Origin: Triplophysa rosa
Taxonomy: Eukaryota; Chordata; Actinopteri; Cypriniformes; Nemacheilidae
Assembly (NCBI RefSeq): GCF_024868665.1
Contig: NC_079892.1
Location: forward strand, 10,180,251 to 10,244,250
Direction: 5' to 3'
Length of the DNA: 64,000 bases
Part shown: positions 48,057 through 64,000 of the stretch, piece by piece
Layout of the letters: each line of letters opens with the position of its first letter
How positions within the stretch are numbered: the first letter of the stretch is position 1
The notes under the pieces: generated by a model
The model's database searches: none
What the model was told of the DNA's origin: nothing
Seen by the model: the letters and a program-made list of their open reading frames with translations, nothing else
Made by a program: the position numbers and the translations under genes

Positions 48057-48372
48057 TAAGGGATGGTTCACCCAAAAATGAAACGCCGTCATCATTTACT
48101 CATCCTCGTGTTGTCCCAGACCTGTATGAATGTCTTTCTTCCATGGAACACGAACGTCTACCATAAACGCTGCTTTTGAGCTCCAACGGTGACAAAAAAA
48201 GCATTAACGTAATTAATGTGTGCTATACAGTATCTCAGGTCTTTAAAACCCAATGACAGCTTTGTGTAAAAAAAATTCATTGTATGGAAAACAGATTCTG
48301 ATAACTTCAGGATCAAACTATGAGTTTGGAACAGCACAAGGGTGAGTAAATAATGCCCCAATTGTAATTTGT
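48057..48372. mobile_element. Palindromic MITE variant
   Basis: GGATGGTTCACCCAAAAATGAAA..CATCATTTACTCATCCTCGTG at left, GGGTGAGTAAATAATG at right. Intergenic between tbc1d2b and sh2d7. Confidence 0.6.
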
Positions 48373-48867
48373 TTAGCGGGGATTACCATGACATGACAGT
48401 CAGTGACCGCAACAAGTTAGAATCCAGTAAACTTCCCTTTCGTATCTGAACTGCGATGTACAGCAATCCCACTCTGTGATGAAGCAACCACAGTTCAGAG
48501 ACTCTGGATGGAAGATCTGAGGAAGATCCCTGTACACATGTATGACACAGTGAATCTGTGGAGGCTGATGTCCTACACGTGGAGGGTGGGGGAATAGATC
48601 AGAACAACCTGTACAAACCACAGAGCTAGACACACTTTAACCATAATGACTCAGCCATGTTTTGTGAGCCTACTGTATGTAGAGTGGACATACATCATAC
48701 TTTATAGATAACAAATCTGTCCCAACATGATGCTATGGGACATAGATTTTTAATAGTAACAAACTTTCTTTAAATTGTTGAAATTGAAATGCGATCTTTG
48801 TTGTGTTCCACTACAAAACGTTTAAAATGTGAATTGAATATTTATACTTGAAAAAATATTTTTTACT

Positions 48868-49086
48868 GCACCGTAAAAAATCCACTGATTTCAACTTTAA
48901 AATATTTTTCCAGGTTAATGTATCCTTAAACATCAAGTTATTTCAATATGCTTGTATTCAAATGAAACTAACATCAAATCAAGTTGAATCTCATAAAACT
49001 TATTGACAACAATTGTTTAAACTATTTTAATGAGTTAAAGTATTGTAAAAACACCATTTTTATTAAAAACATATTTTTTACAGTGT
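48868..49086. mobile_element. MITE with GTAAAAAA ends
   Basis: Left CACCGTAAAAAATCC, right ATTTTTTACAGTG; AT-rich interior. A common teleost palindromic element. Confidence 0.5.
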
Positions 49087-49089
49087 AAT

Positions 49090-49331
49090 GTTTGTTATAA
49101 AAAATTATCATTTTTTCACCATGTGGTTCAAAACCTTTATATGACTTTCAGAAATGTCTGAAATGGTTTTGTGTCCATACAGTGGACGTCAATGGGAATC
49201 AATGTTGTTTGGTCACCAATCTCGAAAAATAACAAAATATCTTCTTTTTTGTTTTGCAGAAGAAAGAAAGTCATACAGGTTTAGAATGACAAGAAAGTAA
49301 GTAAATGATGAACGAACTATCCCATTAAAGA
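49090..49331. mobile_element. Degraded palindromic MITE
   Basis: CATACAGTGGACGTCAATGGGAATCAATGTTGTTTGGTCACCAA..AAGAAAGTCATACAGGTTTAGAATGACAAG..GAACTATCCCATTAAAG. Intergenic. Confidence 0.6.
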
Positions 49332-49558
49332 TATTTGTATGAAACATTTTGCTTGCAAAGTTTGTTTGTGCCATCTTACATTTTGTTATTTGCGTCATGA
49401 CATTTAGACATTTTTAGCTGTGGCTCAGTTGAGTCCACATACTTTGGGAACCCCTTGTAAGTGTCACAACCGTGTCTTCAAATTTGGCAATGTGGTAGCC
49501 GTTTTGAGTCTCACATGACTTCCTGCAAGTTTGTTATCGACCGCTATAAACAGAAACG

Positions 49559-49563
49559 TGTGT

Positions 49564-49601
<38 letters not shown>
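49559..49601 (+). repeat. TG microsatellite
   Basis: GTGTGTGTGTATG(TG)n. Upstream of sh2d7. Cys/Val reading frames here are artefacts. Confidence 0.9.
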
Positions 49602-49604
<3 letters not shown>

Positions 49605-50093
49605 GCGACCACATTTCTTTCCTCTGCGCCGTTCCACTCTCTTCAGGAAACTCTTACCTTCAATTTGTGCGAGAGCGTTTCTGTTGTTTCCCTCCCCTCA
49701 TGCATGAGCCAAGCAGCTTGCCCTCTGTTCAACACACTCTTTTTCCAAACCCTACATGGAACAATGTGTGAGTGAAGTATATCAGTTTTTAACCGTCAGC
49801 ACACCTTCACAATGTCCTCTCACTCTTCAGAAGTAGATCAGCCGTGTTAGAGGCAAAGGACAGTTTTAATCTCGAGCAACATGACACTCAAATCACACTG
49901 CATGCATCAACGCACGCCGACAGGTACGTAGCCGCTGTTCCACGTTAATGTTCTTGAGGTGGTTTGAGGAATGTTCAGGAATATTTTGTATTTATTTTTA
50001 TACTTAAAAATTATTCACTTACTATTTGTTTTATGGTGGTATTACGTGTCATTTTCATTCTATTTTTTGCCAATTGTACAGTACACTCTTAAA

Positions 50094-50303
50094 AATAAAG
50101 GTGCTTAAAAGGTTCTTCACAGCGATGCAATAGAAGATCCATGGATCCACAAAGAACCATTCAGCCAAACCTCTTTCTTAATTTTTTATAATCTGAAGAA
50201 TCTTTTTTCGCCACAAAGAACCTTTAGTGAAACAAAACGGTTAAAGGTTCTTTATGGAACCAAAAGGTTCTTCTATGGCATTGAAGCACCTTTTTTAAGA
50301 GTG
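50094..50303. mobile_element. MITE with CACTCTTAAAAATAAAGG ends
   Basis: CACTCTTAAAAATAAAGGTGC and GCACCTTTTTTAAGAGTG, with AAAGGTTCTT/AAGAACCTTT motifs inside. About 200 bp upstream of the candidate sh2d7 first exon. Confidence 0.8.
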
Positions 50304-50519
50304 GGGCGTAATATTGAAGACATAAAAACATACACCATAAAAAATATAGGGATTAAAACCTAAAATGGAAACAAAAATCTGATCAATGCAAATAATGACT
50401 GAACTGTTTCATAAAGTTTCCCATTTTGTCTTCTCTCAGGATTTCTATGGAATAGCGCACACATCCTGAGACCGTACATTTCTAAATCTCAACACAACTA
50501 CCTCACCCGAACACATCCA

Positions 50520-54438
<3,919 letters not shown>

Positions 54439-54513
54439 CATCCTCTTCATCAGCTGATACTGGCATAAATCATAGTCACCACAATATCACACTACTGAAA
54501 ACATTAATGAAAA

Positions 54514-54716
54514 AATAAATCACCAAAAAATTATTTCATTCACTTGAAAATGAAGCTACTTTAGTTTACTGTACCAGAAATACTAGAGCTTTACATTTCA
54601 TAAACTGTGGATTTTTTAAAGTATGTTTGTTTAATATTTGTATTTAAATGTGTATGTTAATGACTATTTATTAATCTTTAAACACCACATTACTGTGAAT
54701 CAAGTTGAAAAATAAA
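54514..54716 (+). terminator. sh2d7: sh2d7 polyadenylation signals
   Basis: AATAAA at 54514-54519 and again at 54711-54716, within 300 bp of the stop. The second is followed by a T-poor, GT-containing stretch. Either could set the mRNA end. Confidence 0.5.
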
Positions 54717-54739
54717 TAGAAACTGCCTTTTGAGAAAAG

Positions 54740-57700
54740 AAGGGGGTCAGAATCTGCCATTATTGCATTTACAGGATGTTTCATTATAGATTAAAGCAAT
54801 ATATTGTAACATGACCAAGTGTCTTTAATGATTTTGAATATTATTATTCAAATGATAGATAACATCTCTTTATATAAACATCTTTTTACACAAAAACACA
54901 AATAGACTATTTAACCCTTGTATGGTGTCCATGGTTTTGCTTCTTAGCTAATGGTCACAGGTCTAGTGGACCCACATATAAATTTATGTATAACGTAATA
55001 AATGTCTAAAAGCCCTAAAATTATGTACAAATACTCCTTTACTTTATCCCAGTTACATACAACATAGGCAGCATATGGTTAACATTTGTCATTTTCCTTT
55101 GTTAAATTAGATTAATGAGAAAGATGCTATTTGTTGTTGTTGTTTTTTTGTAAAAGAAATACTAAAAAGCCTAAAAATATAATGATTTTTTTTGTAAATA
55201 CTGAAAACAGGTTCAATACTAACCCTGTTGAAAAAAACAACATATGCTGGTTTGGTCTGTTTTGATGCTGGTTTGCTGGTTTGTGCTGGTTTAAGCTGGT
55301 CATGTGCTGGTCCTTAGCTGGTTTAAGATGGTCAAACCAGCATCAAAACATACCTAACCCAGCATATGCTGTTTTTTTCAACAGGGTAAACACCACAGAA
55401 TGAAAATTAGCCATCAAATATCCGCCCCCCCATGAGGGAAGAAGAGCAGTACTGAGACATTAATACATGACAAAACGTATAAAACAATAAAATGTCTAAA
55501 AAAGAGAGATACTGTGTTATTTATACTCAATACTTAACAGCAGAACTATTTACTATATCAGTTGGTAAAGATACATCTCCACAGTCATTGACATGGCGTC
55601 TGAAAAACAAAAGTTGAACTTAAGCATTTATGTGTCCTGTCGTTACACGGCGAGCTTAAAGAAAACAGATTTTTTGTCCCGTACATATAGCGGAATTGAT
55701 AATAAAGTTGACTTTGACAAACCAAAAGTGAAACACTAGCAGCTAACAATTAGCATCTTGCTGTGCTCACAATAGCTGAATGGAATCACCCAGATAGTAC
55801 ACAACAATATCCCTTTTGTAAAAAAAGGAATACATGTGAGGAACACCTGCTAACGGTCATCAGGCATATAACTATACACAATCCTGCACAAACACAAAGC
55901 AATGATTCATGTTTCCTGGAAACTCTAGCACATCTCAAAGAAAGTTCCCCAGTAAGGAAAGTAGGCGTGACATCCTCAAGTGTGATAAATGCCAAGCAGA
56001 AATTTATTGTGGCCCTTCTGACTTCTTGGAGGAGAGCGACTATGATTTGCACACTTATGCACAGAGTCAAGAGAGAAAATGGTGCCGGACAAGATCTTCA
56101 TGTAAAAGGGACAATAAAGCTGTCAGCAATGACTGATCCTGTTTTTGTGGGGAGCAGCAATCGTAAATAAAAATCCTCCCATAGATATCAGAGCATCAGG
56201 CAGATTGAAGCAAAGATGAGAGATGCTCAACACGAGCTATAGCATGGACGTGTTCTTGGATGAGTGTTTCTGGATTAATATTCAAAACAAACACACCCTC
56301 ACGGGTCAAAGGTTAAATGTATATTTTCTTTAAATGTCAGTATAAAAAGTAAATTAAACAAAGCAATGCAGACATTATACAGTATAATTTATATTCTTCA
56401 GTTTCGTTGAAGAACCAACCTAACTACAGCCCTAAGCCTGATCCACAGTCAGACTTTTCATCTTGAACTTCCAATATATCACTGAAAAGTGAAAAATCGT
56501 TTAAATGCATCTTGTAGAAGTAATGCGTATTCTGGGACTCAAGCAAACCTATTGCATTTGTTATTTCCTTGTATAGCATTATCGATTACTGTGCTTACCT
56601 CGGTGACAAAAAGCTATTACACAATCACATCCAGTAATACTGATGCATCCCTCCCATTCACCTCCTGTAAAAGCTATTGAACTGATTCCTAAAAAAACAC
56701 CCATACAGATTGTTTTCAAACTCCTGGGACCTCATCGCGCGAATAAGATTAGAGGGCAGTCAAGGCCAGTGTGCACGTGTGAGTGAACCGTGAGTGGCTG
56801 ACGGCCCGTTTTGTACCCGGTGTCCGGAAGAATCAATGCTCTAATGTCTACATTACAGTCGGCGGGCTGAGTGGCTGTATCACACTGAAACAGAAGCACA
56901 TCTAAATCACCAGATGCTCAGGGCGAGAGGTGTAATTAACAGAGGAGCATCATCAGCACTTACACCCTGCTGGAGGTTTTAATACACTCCTCGTAAAGGG
57001 AGTTAGAGGTAACTGGATAAGGAATTAACTGCATATTAGCGCAGGCGGCGTCCTCCCTAATGACGGCACGCCGCTGTGATATCACCCAAACGGTCGCTCG
57101 CGGATCCACCCAGGCGCGTCTCGTTTAATGTCCGAGAACCGTTTTATGGTTACATAAGCCGTGCAGTTGGGAGCATTTGTGCAGTTTAGTCGTTTTGTAC
57201 GTGAGTGTATTTTAAAGTTAGTGGCTAAGAATATAAACAATCGGTGAAACCATGACAAGTTTGCCTTTTCCTATTTCCTACGATCTCATTAGTATGTTTT
57301 GTTATGATTTGACTTTTCCCCTGTGACGCTAGGTTTAAGGGCGGGGTTAGGGTAGCCATTTATCATTGCTTTGCCACCTCGTGAAACTAGCATTTTTAGC
57401 TAAATTAGCCTTTGCGGCTGTGATTGTAGGGTTTGGGGTGAGGTAAGGTTTTGGTTAACCAACTCCTAAAGTATTTGCGACTTCTTTTGATATCAGGTTA
57501 GAAATATATAAATGTACATAATACACACGCGGTCTGAAAAATTGTCATGCTGGTGACACGAAAAAAAGTCGTGCTATCTGACACGAAAAAAAGAGGAAAT
57601 TCATGTTGATGAACACGAATTAATAGATTACAGTTCGTGACAATTTCATGAATTCCCGTGAGACTGGGTTGAAATGTTACCTTGTTTTCTGCAATCAATG

Positions 57701-58263
57701 TTTTAAAATAAAAGTGGTTGTGCCTTTTGCTTTAGGCAAATTTATAATAATATTTAGAAACTGCATACTGGCTAATATATCGGTTATCGGCTTACAGTGT
57801 TAAAGAATAATCAGTTATGGGCAAAAATTTACAATTTATGTTTAGGCCTTCACAACAAGGATGTAATAACAACGGCAAAGCGCTTTTTTGAAACATTTTG
57901 CGTACAAACAATGTTGTCTAAAAGGAGTAAAAATGCTGCATTATGTATAATATGTAACTTTGTAAAGAGACGTGTAATATGAATGCGCATGACGCCCCAT
58001 TATTTTCACAAATTAGCAATTGTGGTTTACAATGAGACGATAACTTGCAATTTGAAACCTGTTTTTAAATGTTTGCATTTTAAGACCCCAAAATGCTGTT
58101 GTCGTGTAAATAAACAGCTAAAACACATGAAAAGTTTTCCAGTTGAAAACGGTGTCTTATAAATGGCACTTGGCTAATACACACTTAACAAACAGCAACA
58201 AACAGAAAAACCTTTAGGATTGGGGAGGTTTGTTGAAATCTCTTGCATGTACATCCAAATGTA
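54740..58263. other. Intergenic region 3' of sh2d7
   Basis: AT-rich to 56700 with one MITE. 56713-57130 is GC-rich, unique-looking and non-coding (CTCCCTAATGACGGCACGCCGC, TAATTAACAG), a candidate conserved element. An open frame at 55763-56170 shows no domain and is not called. Confidence 0.35.
55223..55386. mobile_element. Palindromic MITE, CCCTGTTG ends, TAA duplication
   Basis: CCCTGTTGAAAAAAACA..CATATGCTGG and complement; TAA on both sides (55220-55222, 55387-55389); interior GCTGGTTT repeats. Downstream of sh2d7. Confidence 0.75.
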
Positions 58264-59789
58264 TCCCTGCCCCCGCTGGACTGCGTTCATATTATTTTAT
58301 TTGGGTCCGAACCACGGTTGGTTTGCGTCATCAAGCCTACAGCTGTTTACCCTGTCGCTTGTAACGACGACGCAGGAGAAGGCAGAAAAATGCATAACAT
58401 TGCTCTCTTCACTTTTATACATTTATGTTTTTGAACCATTAGTTTTGTTTCCAAAACTTCAGTACATAACGGCACTTTCATCTGTCTTACGAATGTACTG
58501 CAAATGCTCATAAGAGCGCTGAAGGCGAACAGAAATGGGATATACAGCTCTCTGCTTAGAGCGCGTCAGTCACGCTCGTCAGAAAAGTGAGTGAAACACA
58601 CACAAGCACACATTTTTACCAAATAATACGTCATTAATAGTGGTTCACTTCCGCGATTTGGTACAATTGCATAAGGGGCACAAATGGGATTTTTTAACTG
58701 GGGGGGGCAAGCTGTCAGCAAATGATTTCAACTCAGTTAGTTATTTGCATAATTTGGGCTTTAACTAGTGCTCAAGTAGATACTTTGCGTAATTTGGGCT
58801 AATGGTTTGCAATAAAAATCACTTGGTGGATTTTTATTTGAAATCATGGATAAACAACAATGAACAAAGGCCTACTTGATCAACACTAGCAATGCATGAT
58901 CAAACTGTTATTCCTCTAGTATGCCAATCACCCACCAAAACTTCATGCCTTCTGCAAAATATGTTTTATTTGAACATAAATCAGTAAATTTTCCTCAGTC
59001 AATTTATACAATTGGGTTAGATGATAATGTTATGCCAGGACCCTAATTTAGTTTTGCAAGTCCGGATAAAACATTTTTTCCAGACGATAAATTGTTTGAT
59101 TTTTCCAACCATTCTTTTTGTGTTCATTCTCTATTTGCCTCTGTCCACTCACCTAACTGCATAGTCATGCTCTCTACGTTTTGCTGTGTTTGCTGCAAAA
59201 GACTAGCTATACAGATAAATAACAAAACTAATCTGCCACATCTGGGAAAAGTCAACAGGCATACTTACATTGTTTGGTTTTTGAAAAAACGAGGTGATTG
59301 TTTATTGAAAGACAGCATTCACATCATCCAATCGAACCAAACTCTGGCCAGTTTCACATTAGCACTTTTGGTGCGCACCCGGGTTCGATTATGATATGAA
59401 CGCGATCATACAAAATCGCGGAAGTGAAACAAAATTAATGACGTATTATTTGGTAAAAATGTGTGCTTTTCTGACGAGCGTGACTGATGCGCTCCAAGCA
59501 GAGAGCTGTAGGCCTATATCTAATTTCTGTTCGCCTTCAGCGTTCTTAAGAGTATTTGCAGTACATTCACAAACGAAAGTGCCGTTATGTACTGAAGCTT
59601 TGGAAACAAAACAAATGGTTCAAAAACATAAATGTATATAAGTGAAGCGAGCAATATTATGCATTTTGCCGCCTTCTCCTGCGTCGTCGTTACAAGCGAC
59701 AGGGTAAAAAGCTACAGACTTGATGACGCAAAGACCCACGGTTCAGACCCAAAAATAATAATATGAACGCAGTACAGCGGGGGCAGGGG
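58264..59789. mobile_element. Fold-back DNA transposon with ~390-bp inverted arms
   Basis: Arms 58264-58660 and 59411-59789 are inverted copies, roughly 90% alike by eye. Outer edge CCCTGCCCCCGCTG..ACTGCG; inner edge CACTTCCGCGAT. The ~750-bp spacer has no convincing ORF. Superfamily unknown. Confidence 0.75.
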
Positions 59790-59968
59790 GAGCAATCGAA
59801 CTGGGGTTCGGACCAGGCAATAGAACTAAATGTGAAACCAACCTCTGACGTTAATCGAATCCGCCCCCGTGAAACCGCCCTCAGTGACACACAAAAAAAC
59901 CACACCCTTAAGACATGTTTTCATTATCAGATTAAGAGTAAAGAATGATTTGGTAAATTTATGTGCCT

Positions 59969-60343
59969 TAAAGGTCCAGCGTATGAAATTTTGCGGCATC
60001 TAGTGTTGAGGTTGCTTATTGCAACCAATGGCTCACTCCACCCCTCCCTTTCAAAGTGCTACGGTGGCTGACACAGAACTAAGATGTCATCAGGTATTCG
60101 CTTCTTTGCCAAAGGAGATAACATATTTACGAAATACACTCTGTAGAGCAGTTTGACCAATTAGGGCTACTGTAGAAACAACATGGCAAATTCCATGTAG
60201 ACAGAAATAGCTCATTCTAAGATAAAAAAAACACAACGCTTCATTATGTAAGGTCTTCATAGACCTCTGAACACATAGTTATGTATAGTAGTATTGCATT
60301 TCTGTCTATAGATCAACCAAAAAGTTACACATTGGATCTTTAA
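59969..60343. mobile_element. TTAA-flanked MITE, copy 2
   Basis: TTAAAGGTCCAGCGT at left and GGATCTTTAA at right; interior matches copy 1, including CGGTGGCTGACACAGAACTAAGATGTC. Confidence 0.7.
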
Positions 60344-61080
60344 ATGTCCTCACAGACCCGTTTTTGGGATGTTTCACACCACTCTGACGGGAAACGTAAC
60401 AATTTTACAAGGTGACAATTTCGTATGAATTTGTACAATGTGAAAGAAGAATAATGAAACCTCACCACAACCCTAAAGACATTGGGCTGAAATACATACA
60501 AATTATTAGCCACCTGGTAAAATTGTTACAAACTGCTGTGCGATTGTGTTGGTTTCACAATACTTGTGATGACAAAATTTGACTTTCACACAAACACGCA
60601 CATCCTCACTTACTGCAAAAAGCACTACATAAACATTTACCAACTAAAACCAACAGAATGAATTTAGAATCAATGTCAAAGACTCACAAGAGTACAGAAG
60701 GACGTTGACCCTGTAAATCATCAACGGGACTAATACGGCCAAGGACAGTTGTGTGCATCTCGGGTGGAGATTTACCGGATGCTGGGGGTATAATCACACG
60801 GGTGCTGATGCAGCGCTGCTTCTAACGATCTCATTCAGCTTAAAAAGTCATTAAAGCGGAATACGACACGACGGCCTGAAGAATAATTGTCGGCTCATCT
60901 TTATTATTAAGGCTGGTTGGTTTCCAGCTAAATGAAACAGGGACACAGCCAAAATCACAGTAGGAACTGATCAAATCATATGGCCATGAGGAGAGAATTA
61001 AAGCCATTTAGATGCGATTTGTCTGTCTGGTAATTGTAGATTAATTTTGTGGCTATGGCTCATATTCATAAAAGACGCAT
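60344..61080. other. Intergenic, candidate conserved non-coding block
   Basis: 60690-61075 is non-repetitive with clustered homeodomain-type cores (GGTAATTGTAGATTAATT at 61030-61047, GATCTCATTCAGC, CATTAAAGC). No ORF or splice structure. Conservation unproven. Confidence 0.3.
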
Positions 61081-61083
61081 TAA

Positions 61084-61821
61084 GGGCCCTATTGTACACC
61101 CGGCGCAAAGTGTTTTTGCAAGTTTCCGCCCGACGCAGTTCTCATTTTCCCGCCCCTCATTTGTGCGCCCATGAGCGTTGTTGGTCTAAAAAAGAGGTGT
61201 GCGCATTGCTGGCACGTTGCTATTTTGAGGAACTGAAAATAGACTGCGCCATAGACCAACTCAAACCTGGTCTAAAGTCAATGGCGCAATATTTTTTTGT
61301 TTAAAAAAAGAGCGCATTAGTAGAAAATGAGCCTCTGGGCAGTCCACATACAACGCGCTTTCACTTATTACACAGACGGAAGCGCAGCAACACACAAACA
61401 TGCCAAATATAAAAAAATAAATGGTTTACAATGTAAAAGATTATTATTGTGTACATAAAGATAAAAATCCGGCTTGTCATGTAGATGATCTGCTCGCGCG
61501 CTTTAACCTCACGCACGAGCAGATGCGTTTCCTCTCTAGAGAAGCATCCAGTCTTTGCTCTTGCAAATGTGTAAGTAGCGAATCCGCCATGGCGCGAACG
61601 CAACTGGCTCTTAAAGGGAATGAGAGATGAGACTCTGATTGGTTTACTGCACGTTACGCCCAAAAAACACCAATTACTCATTAAGACAATCGGGACAACC
61701 CGTTTAGACCATGCGCCCGGGCGCGCCGACCGTTTTCCCGCCGTTAAATTAGCAAAAGTGGATTCGGACACGCCCTGAGTGCACCTTTAAACCATGCGCT
61801 TAGATCGTGAAAATAGGGCCC
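61084..61821. mobile_element. DNA transposon, GGGCCCTATT ends, TAA duplication
   Basis: 738 bp. 10-bp inverted ends GGGCCCTATT; TAA at 61081-61083 and 61822-61824, as in PIF/Harbinger elements. No transposase seen. Confidence 0.7.
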
Positions 61822-61824
61822 TAA

Positions 61825-64000
61825 AAGAATTTATGAATGTAAATTTTCCAGTCTTTTCCTTTCTGTTAGAACTAGCTCTGCTTCTACGCTCTTGTTGTAG
61901 GCAGTTTCATTATTATTTTACTCACACCAAGTACATGATAGACAGATGCACTAAGTCAACAATCAACAGAAAACTTTTATTAAAAGTTAAGTCAAATGCC
62001 CTCTATCACATCAAATGCTGAAAAAAAGTCAAGGGTAAGAGACAGTTTGATGCTAATACCTCAAGTTCAGACAGAGGGAACACAAGGGATCTGCGGACAA
62101 AACAAATACATATAAGACGATAAGAGAAAGATAACGGAGCCCTTCATTCAACTGGAGAACATTTAGATATGATTGTCATCATGCTCCAGTTCGATAAGCA
62201 TACTTAAAGAGGTTGAAATGGCAAAGCTGTTGTTACGAGGACACAAAAGGTGGGGAACATAATCTAATTCATGCACTCGATGGATAAAGATTGCATAGCT
62301 GTAAAAAACACTTGTTTACGGTAATGCCAGTGCTGTGCTTGTAGCCCTCTCTCACTCTCTGGTTTGTCCTCCATCCATTCCTGGATAAACAATGTCCTGT
62401 GACCTCCTGCATCCCAAACACGAGCCATTCGAAGTTGTGTCCGATGTGCCACAGACTGAGACGAACATTTGTAGAAGCCCATATAAGCGATTTTATGCTC
62501 CGTAGTTTTAATCCAAAAGCGGGTCAAACCCAAATCCTCGCCGTTCCGCCGTATCCTCTCTCTGAGAAAGCGACAGGATTTCTGAACCAACGTTTAACGC
62601 TTTCCACTGGTGAAAAACAGTCATGCATTTGTCGGTAATCCAGTCAAGTGTGCTTCCGGTTTCAACAACGCAAGGAAAACAGTTGTAGATAGGCTATACA
62701 TCCTTTAATGTGGATCCATCTGTTCAGTTTGTGGTTATCGACCTCGGCAACAGTATCTTCCATTTAGATTCGTATATGGAAGGTGCTGTGATAGAAAAAG
62801 ATTAGAATTAGATTAGAAATATAAGTACATATATTTGCGTAAGAAATTCAGCGACATCTAGCGGTGAGATTGCGAATTGCAACCAACGGCTCACTCCATC
62901 CCTCCCTTTGGAAGCACTACTGTGGCTGACACAGAACTAAGATGTCGTCACGTTTTGCTTTTTTGCTGAAGGAGATAACATATTTACGAAACGCGCTCTG
63001 TAGAGCAGTTTGTCCATTTAGGGCTACTGTAGAAACAACATGCTGAATTCCATGTAAGGGGACCCGCGGTGTATGTAGATAGAAATAGCTCATTCTAAGG
63101 TCATAAAAACATAACGCTATATAAAGGTCGTTATACACCTCTGAGGACATAGGTATGCATATTATAATGGATTTTTGTCAATAGATCCGAGGATAGATTT
63201 TATATCCTCAACCCACTGGAGTCATTTTGGAGTCTCGCTGGACATTCTCAGCATGAGAAAGAAAACCATGCATAAAGATATATTAAAAAGTGTTCGAAAA
63301 GAAGGAGCATATGGCTTTTGATGGCATTTAGATCATAAAATCAGAAGTGATGTTAACATTAAACTTCTATGAATCTATCAGCGGAATAGCAGAAAGAATT
63401 TGGTTCATCGAGTTCATCTTGTCACAGATCTTCGAACATCAGACGTTTACCACCTGTGCATGTTTCACTCGAGGAAAGTGCCGCATCATTCTCTAAAAAC
63501 AAATTTTTACCTCACTTTACTGTCATTTCAATTAACGTGTACGACATTCGATCAATATGCAGCGGTACAGCGGTTAAATCTTTCAGAGAACAACACATTA
63601 AAACAAGTTGAAACAAGATTAAAAACAACATAAAAACTGTTTCTTGTAGTGCTCACAATGTATAAATTACATTTATCCTTAAAGCCCACAATGAATGTGC
63701 CTGTGAGCTCTGATTTAGAGGTACAACATCTTCTTAATGTGCTCGAATGCTGAGTCACAGGTTTGCTCTCTCAGGCAGTGATGGGAAAGCCATCAAGGCA
63801 CGGTTCGATTTAATGTTTGTGTAATATCAAGTCCACTACGGCTACCCATATTTATTGTTTTAGAGTCATAAATTTGTCAAACTTCAATCAATTTCTGTTG
63901 AAGTGCTACCTTCATTTTTACCAGTGGACCGATAAACAGCTGTGAAGTTACATTGCAGCCAGCCAATCACTTTCGCTTTCACAACTCCTGCCAAAAAGTG
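61825..64000. other. Right-edge intergenic sequence
   Basis: Apart from the MITE at 62843-63190, no gene or recognised repeat. A 108-codon minus-strand frame at 62264-62590 has no known motif. Confidence 0.35.
62843..63190. mobile_element. TTAA-family MITE, copy 3, ends lost
   Basis: Interior from CATCTAGCGGTGAGATTGCG to GTCAATAGATCC matches copies 1 and 2, but both TTAA termini are missing. Confidence 0.65.

Larger units (their letters stand above)
43906..50519. other. Intergenic region between tbc1d2b and sh2d7
   Basis: Divergent spacer. Holds the duplication copy (45494-45862), several MITEs, a TG repeat and AT-rich sequence. No third gene recognised. Confidence 0.45.

Noticed and set aside
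49461..49775. 104-codon frame with a Val-Cys run
   Set aside because: Created by the TG microsatellite; the rest shows no domain.
55763..56170. 135-codon plus-strand frame 3' of sh2d7
   Set aside because: No known motif, and overlapping frames of similar length on both strands; no promoter or splice support.
62264..62590. 108-codon minus-strand frame near the right edge
   Set aside because: No recognisable domain. It could be a relic of a mobile element, but nothing supports a specific call.

Overview
This is vertebrate nuclear DNA, very probably from a teleost fish and most likely a cyprinid-type one. Genes are split into short exons with GT-AG borders. The space between them is packed with fish-type mobile DNA: tRNA-headed SINEs, palindromic MITEs with 'agttcacc' ends, hAT, TTAA and TAA elements, and a sushi-like Ty3/Gypsy chromovirus. 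No operons, CRISPR arrays or bacterial signals are present. All calls come from reading the sequence; no database search was run.

Three host genes can be reconstructed. (1) dapk2 (death-associated protein kinase 2), minus strand, 894-25065. Seven coding exons give residues 1-266 and most of the kinase domain; the calmodulin-binding and C-terminal exons lie beyond the left edge. (2) tbc1d2b (PH plus coiled-coil plus TBC Rab-GAP), minus strand, 28591-43836. It is complete in 13 coding exons whose phases join to 964 codons, close to the human length as I recall it. (3) sh2d7 (SH2-domain adaptor), plus strand, 50520-54438, complete in six or seven exons. tbc1d2b and sh2d7 are head to head, as I recall them on human 15q25; dapk2 beside them would be a fish-side rearrangement.

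Layout. 1-25,900: dapk2. Its 8.9-kb intron between coding exons 2 and 3 holds a three-level nest, namely a GA microsatellite region, a 5'-truncated LINE inside it, and a near-intact 5.3-kb Ty3/Gypsy element inside the LINE. The 12-kb first intron holds hAT and TTAA elements. 25,900-28,590: AT-rich dapk2 upstream region and tbc1d2b 3' flank. 28,591-43,836: tbc1d2b, with MITEs, a nested hAT and tandem duplications in its introns. 43,837-50,519: divergent intergenic region with the tbc1d2b promoter. 50,520-54,740: sh2d7. 54,740-64,000: intergenic, with a large fold-back element, a TAA-flanked GGGCCC element, two TTAA MITEs and low-repeat stretches that could be conserved non-coding elements.

The most notable points are: the retroelement's 11-nt match between its predicted transcript start and its primer-binding site (Tf1/sushi-type self-priming); an in-phase GGGAAAC slippery site with a correctly spaced stem between gag and pol; an 18-bp duplication that gives tbc1d2b exon 1 two in-frame splice donors; a 369-bp direct duplication flanking that exon; and a 1.2-kb TTAA element with convergent coding exons that looks like the parent of three shorter copies here.
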